Source of the DNA: Polytrichum commune
Taxonomy: Eukaryota > Streptophyta > Polytrichopsida > Polytrichales > Polytrichaceae
Assembly (NCBI GenBank): GCA_950295325.1
Contig: OX485804.1
Span: forward strand, 53,184,429 to 53,248,428
Direction: 5' to 3'
DNA length: 64,000 nucleotides
This document shows, in pieces, positions 48,701 through 59,490 of this stretch. Position numbers and translations under genes: made by a program. The notes beneath the pieces are model-generated. The model searched no databases. It was not told where the DNA came from and worked only from the letters and a program-made list of their open reading frames with translations. Every line of letters begins with the position of its first letter. Position 1 is the stretch's first letter.

Positions 48701-49466
48701 GTTACTATAATTCTACAGTTGCAAGACCAAAACGGTTGCTTTATGACTTGAATCTATGTTGATATGAATGAAGCATGAGCTAAATGTTGATGAGCTAACA
48801 ATGGAAAGACATTAAACCTTACTAAATGGTAAGTTGACTCAACAGTACCACTTGCATTTTGAGATGGAAGTTCCCTATCATCTTCAAGCATCAAGGTAGG
48901 TTGAGGACATCACAAACCTCTAAACTCATGTGATAAATCAGGACTGATTTCTCAGTGACTTAATCACAGCGAACTACAACATCAACTGCATTTTGAGATG
49001 GGAAAGCCACACACATACTCGATTGAGTTGAAATTTCGCCCATTAATTTCTTGGGGGAAGAATTAACGAGCTCGTACGCCCGTGTGGCGCCAACTCCAAC
49101 GGATCTCCGATCGCTTCTTCTTTGGCGCTTCGGAAACTGTGAGGAGCTGTCTTTCTCGATTTGTGAGTCCCGATGGATGGAGGGTCGCAACAGCCGCGAC
49201 GGCAATCGGCTGCCTCTGCTCAGCGACGACGGGGACGCTTGTCGTTTCGGAACTTGGGTCGGCTTGTTACCGCTGTTGGGCATTATGGCATGCTCGGCCA
49301 CTATTCGATCCCTCTGTTTTAAAAGCTCCAGCCAATTATTCTGGTCCTCTACTGTTGTCAGCACCGAATTGCGGTACTCCGTCACATGAGGCTTCGGTGA
49401 GAGTAGCGGAGACGCCGCCCTTGACCTTCCAGCTTCGGGTGTAGGAAGTTTGGCGCCCTTACCCAT
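33770..49466 (-). CDS. Large coiled-coil EF-hand protein, possibly ciliary
   Basis: Fifteen exons: 49466-49019, 48145-47760, 46767-46480, 46245-46039, 45665-45582, 45256-45107, 43369-43009, 42693-41934, 39423-39307, 38948-38849, 37811-37596, 37257-36976, 36331-36278, 35136-34870, 34000-33770. All are GT-AG and in phase; the product is 1316 aa. The start is the ATG at 49464-49466. The N-terminus is basic, Ser/Pro-rich. Charged helical stretches follow (VADELVHLGNILASDREQL; KAKREKRLAKEALKKARANG), with two CxxC pairs (395/398, 585/588) and a Gly/Glu-rich linker (about 650-700). The C-terminal third has VYDYMLNTYGLKGLAESA (about 1000) and a canonical EF-hand loop DANQDGVLTFTE (1163-1174) after a weaker half-hand KVDFDLMMEAII. 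I do not recognise an exact family. The architecture recalls flagellar associated proteins; that role is inference. The least certain join is at 42693, where a weak acceptor (CATGAAG) was taken for phase. Introns hold several MITE-like insertions and a 5S-like sequence. Confidence 0.8.
38017..38136 (+). pseudogene. 5S rRNA-like sequence, full length (120 nt), in an intron
   Basis: Aligns end to end with plant 5S rRNA. It starts GGGTGGC and ends GGTGCACCCT, which pair as the terminal stem. Within are AATCCCATGGGAACTTTGAG (5S: GATCCCATCAGAACTCCGAA), AGTACTCAAATGGGTGACC (5S: AGTACTAGGATGGGTGACC) and CTTCCTAGCAC (5S: CTCCTGGGAAG). Box C is nearly intact, but box A (AGTTAAGC) is changed to GATTGAGC. 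It runs antisense to the host gene inside intron 37812-38848. A 5S-derived SINE or a 5S pseudogene fits; a working 5S gene is unlikely. Confidence 0.75.
39514..39830 (+). repeat. Dispersed repeat family E, copy 2 (intronic)
   Basis: TAAGAGTCCTATTACTGTGG, AGAGCCCATGCC, GAAGACTAAGGGAAAGAC and ACTATTTAGTGTA run in the same order as at 8553-8900. It lies in intron 39424-41933 of the EF-hand gene. Confidence 0.6.
40309..40520 (+). mobile_element. Family F MITE-like element, copy 2 (intronic)
   Basis: Opens with the stem TTGGCGTGCCAAGAGGTGCC and continues AAAATGAGTTTGGCCCTCAA, GCTCTTCATTCAAATTCAAA, ACAAGTGGAAA, AAAACAACCAATGGAAAATC and CCCATTGAGTTAAAAGGA. The same phrases occur in order at 47502-47730. 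Non-coding. Confidence 0.7.
41640..41845. mobile_element. MITE with ~53-bp palindromic-ended TIRs (intronic)
   Basis: Left arm CACTAAATATTGTATTTAGT, then GTCGCTTACTATTTGGAGTT and ACACAATGCTATA, is mirrored by the right arm with about four differences. The left flank is TA; the right flank has lost it. Same family as 59275-59490. Lies 89 bp downstream (on the minus strand) of the exon that ends at 41934. Confidence 0.8.
43630..43760 (+). repeat. Family L dispersed repeat (intronic)
   Basis: ACACCTATATTTGAGTGGTA, GACAACAAAAAGACACATGT and GATCATGTGCTCAAATA resemble copies at 17.4, 21.1 and 23.4 kb. It sits in intron 43370-45106 of the EF-hand gene. Confidence 0.5.
47502..47730 (+). mobile_element. 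Family F MITE-like element, copy 3 (intronic)
   Basis: Opens with ATTTTAGCACCTCTTTCGTG and CATCAAGAGGTGCTAAAAT, a 13-bp inverted stem, and then follows copy 2 phrase by phrase to CCCATTGAGTTAAAGGA. Sits in intron 46768-47759 of the EF-hand gene. Confidence 0.7.
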
Positions 49467-49519
49467 CGCTAACTTAACTTAATATCACTTGCTCAGTTTG
49501 TTGAAAATCAGGTGAAAAT

Positions 49520-50260
49520 CCTTTGTGACCACTTTGTAAAACATCTTTGGCTCTGGGCCGACACAACCAGAACTCGCATGTTCCGATCTTTTGGTTCAAT
49601 CGCAAAATCAATCATATTTTATTACTAGTGCATGTCGAAATGCTCGTTGTCTTGGGTCATCGCCATAGCCACCTTATTGCACACAACTCCTTCAGGCATT
49701 GATGGCGCCTAAAACTATTTGGACGCATTTGTCTCCGGAATTCTTGAACTACTTATGGGAGTCGACACATTATTCCTATTGCCCTGCATGAACATTCCTT
49801 GGGATGCAATTATCTACTCTGCATGACATAAACCGAACTTCTGGATTCCAAGAGGGGAATTACTATCTGAAGTCATGGAACCTAGCATTGTATATTTGGC
49901 TCCGGCTGACGCAAATCAGAAACTGTTGCAGGAGAGAATTTCGCATGTTCCGATCAAACGTCTTAAAGTGCACTAACAATCATAGCTCACAAGACGCATG
50001 TCCAATTGCATGTCTTTTGGGGTCAGCGCCGTGTCCACCTTGTTGCACACACTTCCCTCCAGATATTGATGGCGCCCAAACAATTTTGAGAGCGGATTAG
50101 GGTGCATCCAGAATCATCAAACTGCTCTTTATTGGAGTCGAAAACATGCATTACTCCTCTCGCCGTGCATGAAAATTCTTTGGGATGCAGTTAGCTACTC
50201 TGCCACTGCACATTGCGAAGTCCCGGTTTCCAAGAGAGGTAACTTAAGTCATGGTACCTG
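49520..50260. repeat. Tandem duplication (~370-380 bp) upstream of the EF-hand gene
   Basis: CGCATGTTCCGATC at 49575 recurs at 49942, and GGGATGCA-TTA-CTACTCTGC at 49801 recurs at 50182, giving offsets of 367 and 381 bp. Between them the order TTGTTGCACACA / TTATTGCACACA, ATTGATGGCGCC, GGAGTCGA and ATTACTCC/ATTATTCC is shared. The duplication begins about 50 bp upstream of the ATG at 49466, so it probably covers the promoter. Confidence 0.75.
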
Positions 50261-51041
50261 GCATTGTACTCCACCCCAACAATCCAGATGTAGGCAGTTC
50301 ATTCCACCGAATCTGAGCAAAAACCTATCGAACAACACAGCGGATGCGGCCCACATGGGGAACAAGTGGTTGACGGTTACAACTCGCCACGTGCCAGATC
50401 CATCTGGACTAAGATAGCTTTGTGTTTTCTTGACCGAGGGTTAAGTTAACTTGCCTATTAGAGAATTATCTACAACGAGCATCTCGGACATTGGACTGCA
50501 CAAATTGAATTATCACCGACCCATATACACAAGCTGCAAGTTGCGACATCCATACGATGGCTTCAAACACAGTTAGATTGTCCAGCAAAATCAGCTCAAT
50601 TTCAATATATACACGTCTCCAATATCAGTTTGCAGCATCCAAATGGGACAGAGTTATCCACATATATGGGTGGAGATGGGCCTAAAATACTGTGCTCCCT
50701 TGTCATGTAAGCCTAGAGTTTCTGTAAAAGTGAGATTTTAACAAAAATTTCATGCCCGCTCCTCAAGGGGCCGCTGATCCCTACTTGTAGTTGCCGAGGG
50801 TGGTCTACATACAACCGGATCAAAACCTGTTCGCGCCTTGACTTGAATAGTTACATCAATCCTGTTGCTGGGGTTCGTTAGTCATTCTGGTAGCTAATTC
50901 ATGCAGTCATGTTCATGTCCTGAGCTCCTGCATCCCCAAAGACACGATGATTCTTCACCTGGTTCCGGGAAGAATCGTCGCCAAATAACTCTGATCTCAA
51001 CCTGCTCTAGCTCCCTCGTGGGGAGGTCATCCTAATATAAT
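50261..51041. other. Intergenic spacer and 3' flank of the TRM-type gene
   Basis: Likely contains the 3' UTR of the minus-strand gene ending at 51042 and the distal upstream region of the EF-hand gene. No supported frame. A GC content higher than the first half of the window is evident. Confidence 0.4.
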
Positions 51042-54000
51042 TTAACAGGTGCTGATGCTTCGAAGTGTAGATATAGACCACAAGTCATTGACAACCTCAT
51101 CTATCATAGCCTTCATCAGCATGCTTTCAATGTCGAAGCCGACAGCTGCCGCTTCGTGAGTGAAATCCACCCACTTGCCTTCGGGCACACTCATGTCATA
51201 GTCTATCAAATCGTCCAGAACGTTCCCAGCTATACCCCTCCAGTGGCAGATCATGCCGTGAACCTCGGCCACCAGCTTCTCCCCTGACACTTGTCTCCGG
51301 AATTTTGACTTAGAGTGCATCTCAGGAAACATCGGCATCCCACAGTAGAACGAAGACGTCTTCATCCACGGTTCCAGGACCATCACCTCGTTTATGCAAT
51401 CAAACAGCAGTCTCCGCTCGGACCTTATGTGTGACCCTTGCCGTTGCGGTTCTGGTAAGTCACCCCACCGCTTCGACTCCATCAAAGTGCGCTCATCGAG
51501 TTTGATGCTTCCAAACTCAAGCCTGTCAAACAGGGAGGGATTCATCGGCACGTTACACGCATTCCTTCCAAATCCATTGAAGTCAGCTACTAATAGGCTT
51601 CCTGCATCTAACACCTCACGAATGTAATTGAGCTCTTCATGTGGCGACACAGGAGTGATAATAGTCGGCTCCCCCAGCCCAATCGCCGACACGTCAATAT
51701 TCCGAAACCGAGAGATCTCTAATATCGCTTGCTTGATTTTTTCAGTCTCAATCATCTCCGGAAGTGCAGCCGCCTCTACACTTTCTTGTGTGCCAGCAAG
51801 CATATTGGATATCTTGGTTTCTTTCGGTTTCCCTTCACACAGCTCTGCATGTGGAATCTTAGGCTTCGCATTGGAGGTGAAGCTCTCTCCAGGAGAATCC
51901 GCTACCTGGTGCTCCGACTCTGGAATCCATTCGACAAAGTATCAGAGCATGTGTGACAGAATGGAAAACAATTTAACGCAAAAACTCGATACTACCGATT
52001 GACTCACGGACAGAAACTATGTCGAAGAGTGTAGTACTACTAACCTGTGATGCTTGCATCAGGGGTACTTAGAATCTCATCCAGAAATGGAGACTCTAGC
52101 ACCGACACAGGGCTCGGTTGACCACATTCTTCATGAACACCTGAAACATGTCCCTGATCCGGCTCCTTCAACGAGGCTGGAATTTTCTCTACAAACTTCT
52201 TCACAGAAATTGGAGTCACCACATCCTCGCTCCACCCTGCATCCATTGGCATTGTCTGTATCTGCAAGAGCACAACCGTTTCTGTATCATCAGCGCACTG
52301 AAAAGACTGTTCTCCCTTGCATATATGTCACAGAAGAACTCACATATTGCATTTTGCATTTGCATTGACTTGCAGTACATTTATGATGAAAATTGAAGAA
52401 ATCGAAGCACAAACTGACAAAAATCTTCTACCTCAAGGCGTTCGGGGGTGCTGCCTGTGTCGCAGACTGCACTGTTGCTGCAAGTGTCAACATCAGCACC
52501 AGCTTCTTCATCATCCGAAGGCGTCAGTACTTGTTCCCGAGGCTCCGACATACAAAAGCTTCGCCTCCGGCCAGTAAGGTCTTGCACTGACCGGTCCCCC
52601 GACACAGATTCGAACAAATCCTGCAGATTAGGGTGCCCCCGTGAGGAGAAGAACATTTTCTCATAATTCACCAAAGGGCTGTTGGGAAACGTCGTCCCAG
52701 TGCGCATTCCACATTCGAGATTGAAAATTTCGGGGCTGACAGGGCTGGTTCCCGGTCCAGGATTTTCCAACGCGAAGAGGTCAGGGCTTGAGGGCGAGAA
52801 AGATGATCCAAATGTCCTGGCCACACCTTTGCCGAACATTCGCTCGATTGATCGGCAATCAAAAAGGGCGGTCTCACCTTGTAACCCAAAACCAAGGAAC
52901 TGATCCTCCACCGCCTTGATGGTCTTCCCAAGGTCTGGTGATGCTGCGCCAACATCACTGGCTTCCAATGGTAGCTCAGGAAATACATCGTCCACCGATC
53001 TGTACCTCGTCTGCTGTAGAGGGCTGCCATCTTTACCACCTTCGCACCGCTTCGCAGTTGGTGATGTCAATGCATCTTTTCGGACACATGTGGCTGAAGA
53101 AGGTTCTTTAACATCGTTTAGTACTTGAGGCCCTAATTGCAGGCGTGCCACTGCTCCGGCCTCTGCATGAGCAGCTTCCGTTGCAGCCTTCTTCTCAGCT
53201 TTTAGGTTTTTCTTTCCTTTGATTTCAACGCCAGGTTTTGGGTTCTGTGGCGAAGTTGTGGCTGTGTTGCTCGGCCGTCTGAGTAGGGATCTCATCAACG
53301 CACTCTCCGTCCGTTTCAACACAAGAGCCTCGCCCTTGCTGTTCCCTTCCTTTCTGTCACCCTGCTTCCGATTGCTGAACAGCATACTGTAGCTTAGCAA
53401 ACCAGGCCCTGCCACTTTCGCCTCCTTCGGGGGACGTGTAACCACATCCTGTTGGCCATCCTGAGGTCCAACGTGCTTATCCGAGGGGAACACTCGATTG
53501 CCCTGCGCCCCAAGGTCTTTCTCCTGCTTACCCGTCTTGTTTCGGAAACGAATTGACCGAAAGCCACCCGCAGAAGCTGACTTTGCACTCACAGGAGACG
53601 TATCTTTCATGGGACTCGCCGATTCCTGGTCCACATTGCCTACTGCAGCATAATTCGCATTAAGTTCATCATACTCCTCCTGTCTAGGACCTGGAATGTC
53701 CTCTTTCGCACTTCCTCCACTGCGAGCGGGTACGAGATCCTCCTCCTCGCCATTAGGTGCGGAAGAAGAACGTGGAGTTGAAGGAATATTTTCTTCCTCG
53801 ACAACCTCCGGTTCCGCAGGACTGGAGGGAGCGGCACTCATCTTTCTATTGACCTCTCGGGGTGCTGCTGATGATAGAGTGCCTTCGGCCTTTTTCGCAG
53901 CTGCGTGATAGGCTTGGCTTCCCAAGTTGATTTTGAAGCCCCGGATGGAGGCCTCATCCGTACCGAGCACATGATTTCGGGGAGGCTTTTCGATCCTTTT

Positions 54001-56797
54001 GGAATTGATGGGTCTGGATCGGTGGGATGATCGTGGAGGAGAAACTGATCTTGCTGAGGCTGCCAAAGCTGATTCGAATCGCCTCCGGCTGGCAACATCT
54101 TGCCTGGATGATTCGTGGTGAGAGGTTCGGCTCCCGAGTTGTCCATTTTCGACCACAAGGTGCCCGCTCTGCTCGCCCCTGTCATCTTTCCCGTTCCAAG
54201 TCCTGGACAGGGACTGTCCCTTTAGCGATTTACTGGAAGTGTTGGAGCTTGCCACGCTTCCTCCAGCGCGGGCGCCATAGCCAGAGCTCATCATTGATGT
54301 CCTCCTCTCAGACCGTATGCTTGCACCGCTGTCACTTCCCGAGTCTCGGTGCGTCAATTCCCTTTGTAATCCATACCGGCTTCTCGGGCCAGGTTGCGTA
54401 TTCGGCTCCAGAATCTTGACTGCTGCCTCGAGTAACCTTGCTGTGTTTTTCGCCCCAAGCTTGGGAGGCGACCTCGCAGGAGAGCACGGGCTAATGTGAT
54501 TCTGTGATGCTTTTGTATGTGCAGGGGCGGGGACGACTTCCAGCGCTGGTCCTTGCAAGCGAGCAAGAAAGGGTTGCTTTGGTGAAGAATACTTGACTTC
54601 ATCCTGCGAAGAAAATTTCTTTCCAGGTTGTCGAGCTGATTTGGAAGCTGGAGGAGGAAGTCTCCTTGGCACGCCAGGCCCCCTCGGTGGCTTTGAATCC
54701 AACGGCTTTTTTGTGAAGCCGGGGAGCTTCTCCTTGAGTGTTTTTCTGGAGTACTGAAACTCTTGCCGAAGAAGCTCCTGTAACAACATAGGAGGTGAAC
54801 CCGATTGTTCTCGTGCCACCTCAAACAGGCAGTCTTTGTCGAGACATTCCAGCTTCGATGTGACACATGATTCCGTGTCTGGCAAAGATTCGAGCCCCAT
54901 TAGCCGGGCCACCACACCTGGCATACGCTTGTTTGCATCGTCTGACCTAATCGACTCGGGGCTAGGCGCGGTGGTGGTCAATGTTGGCTTGCTTCCTGGC
55001 ACTGAAAACACCCCCGCATCCGAAAATGCGGTAGTCTCCTCATTGATCTGCAAATGCACATCAGAAACAGCGAAACCCAACAATCCATTATTAATATTCC
55101 TCCACATCGCAAGGGAGGAGCGGCAAGGCTTACAATGGCACGACATACCTATCTTCATGTGTAACATCAACATGCTGCACGAAGTTAACAGTTCATCAAA
55201 AATACGTACCAGCAAAACTTTGGCGCCGGAAGGGTTCATGCGATCTTTGAAGCCCCTGTCCTTCCTGGCATGTGCAGTCCCTTGGTTCGGTCTGTCTGCC
55301 ACCAGCAACGAGAGATTGATCTCAATAGACTTACATCACTCACAAGCTTCGACAACTTCTCTCGAAAATCGTTTCCCATTACCGATTGAATACATCCACA
55401 AACACATTTCAGATGGACTCGAAGCGTCGCTCGGTATGTACACCATTCTATTATTAATTGCGCGTATCATCGCGAGTGACCGAACAACAACTAGGCTATC
55501 TATCATGCGGAGAATTGACATAGCCATCCTGAATAGGAAGTGCGCGTGCACTGCCCTCCAGCAGTTTAGAGAGCATCGCGAGCTCTCAGTTGCACTGCCG
55601 AGCCTCGAATGGGACAGAAGAAGAGTATGATTTGCCTGGCTCTCATCATCACTGAGTCCGACAATGAGGAATTTCGGCAGCCCTGGCTGTGTTCCTCCAT
55701 CTTCTAGTCCAACTGATTGAGAAAAGAACACCTTCGTGCACTATATTTCCTGTATAGTATGTGTCGTCGAAACTATAAAGTTTCGACGAGTGAGGACAAT
55801 GAACCGCAAACAAAATAAGATTCAAATGACGCCCCCGATTCTTCCCGGCCTTTGCATTCGTGTCCCACACAAGAAGTACTCCTACTAGGGAGCGTTCAGA
55901 GTGGACCGCGTCAGCCAGCTCTCTTAGCTCCCCGTTTCCGAAAACGGTGCAAAGAGATTGAAACTTCAATAGTGAAGATGCGCAACACTTCTAAGTATAA
56001 TCGCCCGGCACAGCTTGCACTGAGCGGCGATGTCGCTGATTATAGTATAACCATTTTGCATGACGACGGCTATTTGGAGCTTGGCAAGACAGGTAGGAGA
56101 TTTCACTATTCATAGTAACTCGAGTTACTATCCTTACATTTTCAAAATGTTGCGGGATGCGCTCGCAGTGGAGACCTCATATAGGTCGAACGGGCGGATG
56201 CACCTGAGCACCTTCTTTAAAACATTCGGTGAGAGAATGCTATTCTAAGTGAGCTTACCAATTGTCTCTAGGCTTCTTCACTTTTTTTGACTTCGCATTA
56301 GCAAACCGAAAGTTTGTCCACTTTACACGATGTTCCCCTTTTGTATGTCACTACAGTTGGAATGAGCAGGAATACTTCTAGATCGGATGACGATCGGACT
56401 ACTTGGGGGAAGGAGCTGAAAATAGGTTATCAACTGTCCTACTCTTTCGCGGCTGCAACCTCGTGGTATACTTAATACCAAGGTTCTCTTTAGCGTTAAT
56501 ACCAGACTACTTACTTACTTATTGACAAGAGGTTCGGCGCTGCAGCTCACCTGTGTCCGATGCAATTTGGAGTCACAGAGACAACTAAGGACTTAGCGCA
56601 AGGAGTTCGTATAAACAACGGAAATAGATTCACGTACCTGCGGTGAGGCGTTTGGTAGAGAAGAGTCGCTTGCTCGGGTTCCAGTCCAGTAGGTGGAAGA
56701 AGGCTCCCACGCAGCCTCCAACTCGCGGAGACTGAGCGCTCACATGATGCAAGGACGGTGTCCGGCGGGGCTCCGCAAACTCGTCCATAGCCACCAT
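51042..56797 (-). CDS. TRM/LONGIFOLIA-type protein with DUF3741 motif and DUF4378
   Basis: Five exons: 56797-56638, 55295-55210, 55047-52432, 52261-52045, 51919-51042; all GT-AG, in phase, 1318 aa. Exon 1 carries GGCVGAFFHLLDWNPSKRLF (residues 27-46), the N-terminal 'GCVG..F.LFDWN' motif of this superfamily. VARLMGLESLP (128-138) is the DUF3741 signature. Exon 3 is a long Ser/Pro/Arg-rich disordered stretch. The DUF4378 region covers about 1119-1306 (HEELNYIREVL, then KLVAEVHGMICHWRG and KWVDFTHEAAAVGFDIESML). Family members in Arabidopsis (TRM, LNG1/2) bind TON1 or microtubules and shape cells. The first intron is 1.34 kb. Intron 55048-55209 is 162 bp, divisible by three and free of stops, so it could be retained as 54 extra residues. 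Start: first ATG in the exon-1 frame; ATG 56788 is an alternative. Confidence 0.9.
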
Positions 56798-58071
56798 GTA
56801 GCGCAGCCCTACCAACCCCTGCCAGTTGAATGCCAGGTCAAGGTACTGCCGCGATGGGAGGCCGAACCACCCCGTCCCCAGGGCTCCGAACTTTCAAGCC
56901 CGAAGCAGTACTTGATACAGGAAAGAAGAAGCTGCGGTACTGTTGTTGTCAATTAGCATATAACCAATGCCGTCATATATGTCGATTAAGGCAGGTAAGA
57001 GTCCCTTGGAAGGGATCAAGTGGAGGCGGGAGGCCAAAGAATATGGATCGGATGTATGTAAGCAAGCAAGCGCATCAGAAGGAACTCAATGCTATTAATT
57101 AAGCCCTTCGCAGCTTCATTGCCCCGGCGCGAAGCTGCTAAACAAAAGACACTGAAGAGTCGATATAATGACCAGCGTCCATCTCGTTGTCGGTTTTGAA
57201 AATGAAGCAGGACGAGCGCTGAACGCAGAGCAGGACCTGGGAGCTTTCTGGCGTTGAGGTAGATCACCCGCGAGGCGATAGAGAAGACAATTGGAATCCA
57301 TTGAAGACAAAATGTACAGGTTCCACTCCAGCGGAGATGAGCTAGAAATTAGTGATGCCTTCTCCTTCCACTCCTCGCATTTTTCTTCTGAAGTACTTTA
57401 GTAGTCTGGCCTTTTGAGCATTTGAGATAAGGGAAGAGAAGAGCTCTTGCAAGGAATTTTGAATCTACTTCAAAGAGAGCACTCGCTAAACCTTCAGTTC
57501 GGAGCAGCCAACACCGGAACATACAGCGGCACTTAGGTTAAAAAGCACACCAGAGTGACAACCGGCACGGCTCATCGTCCACACAGAAGAGGAAGCAGCT
57601 CGCAAAGCTTGGAAGCACAAGGTTTCTCGGTGAAGAGAGCTAGGATCAGCATCCAACCAGTTTTTTCGAAATTCTGAATGTGGGTTGCTAACCTATCATA
57701 TATTACGCAACGGCCGTAACTGGATTTCAACAACGTGCAGTAGGCACTTTAGGATGTATAGGAAGGTAGTGACTAGTGACATCGTTTTGCAGAAGGTACT
57801 GTCGAATGCGATGTGTCTACTAAGTAGTTTACAACCTGCCGAGCGGCCTCATAATCGAAGTCATACATGTATTTCCTCTCCACAAAAATCCTACACTGGT
57901 TTAATCCTACGTAGCGAAGCTTTCCAGCTTCACCTTCGGCGACGCTACACGCCTGGGAGACAAGCAACCAATCTCCACAAGTTTGGAAGGGCGTCTAAAC
58001 CCAGGGGCATTTGAAGCTGGTAATGGCGGAAGCTGCTCATAAGCGGTACTAAAAAGCGCGCACAAGCAGCT

Positions 58072-58074
<3 letters not shown>

Positions 58075-58104
<30 letters not shown>
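58075..58104. repeat. (CA)n microsatellite
   Basis: About fifteen CA units with no interruption. Confidence 0.95.
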
Positions 58105-58105
<1 letters not shown>

Positions 58106-58719
58106 GCACTGCTGCCTGGAGTAGCTAGCTTCTAGGTTTTTCTTTTAAACTGCGCGTTTGAGCACCGTTACACTACCGACATTCGTCTTTCAATTTGTTC
58201 GGTGAACCTCACCTAGAATGTCCCCAGCTGCTCGTCCTGGCCGCTATGAACTAGCAGGCTCGAAACTGGGAAGGAAATGTATGCTTCAACCACTACTCTC
58301 TCACACTGCAGCTGTAACTTCTTTGAGAGGCAGGCAGAGTGGTCGGAACTCTCAACTAGCACCCGCAAGAGAGGACTTCCAAGGGGCCAAATCTCTGGAT
58401 ATTCTTGTCGGTTTCCGCCTTTTCCCCGACACTGCTTTCATTTACAAAGTCCCGCAGCTTGAAGCAGTTTGAACACCCCCCTGTAGTCGAACCACGAGCT
58501 AATAATCCAGCTCCCAAAACAGCCACAAAACACACACAGAAGTCGCCGAAACTATCGTGCTCTTCACTCCACTTCGAAACTTCTCGGGGTGAGCTGATGA
58601 ACCCAGGGACGCTGGACTGGGCGTGATGTGACCCCAGGCTAGACAAGCCCAAGCATGCGGGCATTAAGACATTTGCTATGTGCAATCTCCACACTATCCA
58701 AGAAGAAAGGCCAGCCAGC

Positions 58720-58774
58720 TTGAGAAGAGAGAAGAGAGAAGGAGAGAGAAAGAGAGACAGAGAGAGAGAGAGAG
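58720..58774. repeat. (GA)n purine tract
   Basis: GAGAGAAGAGAGAAGGAGAG followed by a GA run with a few interruptions (plus strand purine, minus strand CT-rich). Confidence 0.9.
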
Positions 58775-58944
58775 CATCACCGGTCACTCGTTCGTTTGAA
58801 CAAGACAAGAGAAATCACGGGCGACCTGACGGCGCGGCCTGGGGTATTGTCGGTCAAACCCGGCCCGGCCCGGCCCCGGGGCGCCAGGTGGGCCCGATGT
58901 CTCAGTGGGCTGTCGGAATGAGGGGCCCATGCGGCTCGATTCTA

Positions 58945-59020
58945 CCAGTTGGATGAAGAGTGGATGAGGGTGGATGAATGAGAGTGGATGGATGTGTGCG
59001 TGTGGATAAGCGTGGATAGG
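58945..59020. repeat. GTGGATGA minisatellite
   Basis: About seven degenerate GTGGATGA/GTGGATAA units between the GC-rich block and AT-rich DNA. Confidence 0.7.
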
Positions 59021-59274
59021 TTAAATGTTTTCTCCTTGGATGAGCTTCGACTTCTCCATGTGATTTCATTGTCTTATTGGAAACTCAATATGTGATGAGT
59101 GGTCGGGCACATTGGTGGGGGGCGATGACGTGGACATACTTACTTGTCCAGCAATGTGATTGGAAGGGGGGGGGGGGGTAATCTTTTTGGAGCTAACAAG
59201 CTGGTTGATAAGCTAAGATAAGCTAAGATGAGATGAGATGTCTAAGATAAGAGGTTTAAGAGGAGTTAGACGTA

Positions 59275-59490
59275 CACTACATATGATATTTAATGTCACT
59301 TACCATTTGGAATTACACAATGCTATATTTGTTTATTGTATATCTCATATTCTACCAACAAATGTGACATTGCTAGTTTGGACATTATAGATCATTAACA
59401 ACTTTACTTGGTAAAAAAAATACCAATTGTGAAAAGATATAGCACTATGTGAATCCAAATAGTAAGTGTCACTAAATATCATATTTAGTG
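59275..59490. mobile_element. MITE with ~55-bp palindromic-ended TIRs and TA duplication
   Basis: 216 bp. The left arm CACTACATATGATATTTAAT, then GTCACTTACCATTTGGAATT and ACACAATGCTATAT, is mirrored by the right arm. TA flanks both ends (59273-59274, 59491-59492). Same family as 41640-41845, and the terminal 20 bp are shared with family B. Confidence 0.85.

Larger units (their letters stand above)
56798..58810 (-). promoter_or_regulatory. Probable long leader of the TRM-type gene
   Basis: The region is GC-richer than most of the window and lacks a supported coding chain. On the minus strand, 58774-58720 is a long CTCTCT tract, a feature often near plant transcription starts and in 5' UTRs, so transcription may begin near 58.8 kb. 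A (CA)n run lies at 58075-58104. Several short upstream frames are present. Whether there are leader introns cannot be decided from sequence. Confidence 0.4.

Noticed and set aside
52381-55308. Single 975-codon frame as a complete gene
   Set aside because: It opens with TTG, reads through a 162-bp intron and runs past a good donor at 52431. Splicing to 56638 upstream and to 52261 and 51919 downstream gives the conserved N- and C-terminal domains.
58356-58808. 150-codon minus-strand frame
   Set aside because: Its first third is a translation of the CT repeat (LSLSLSLFLS), and the rest has no family features or splice partners.
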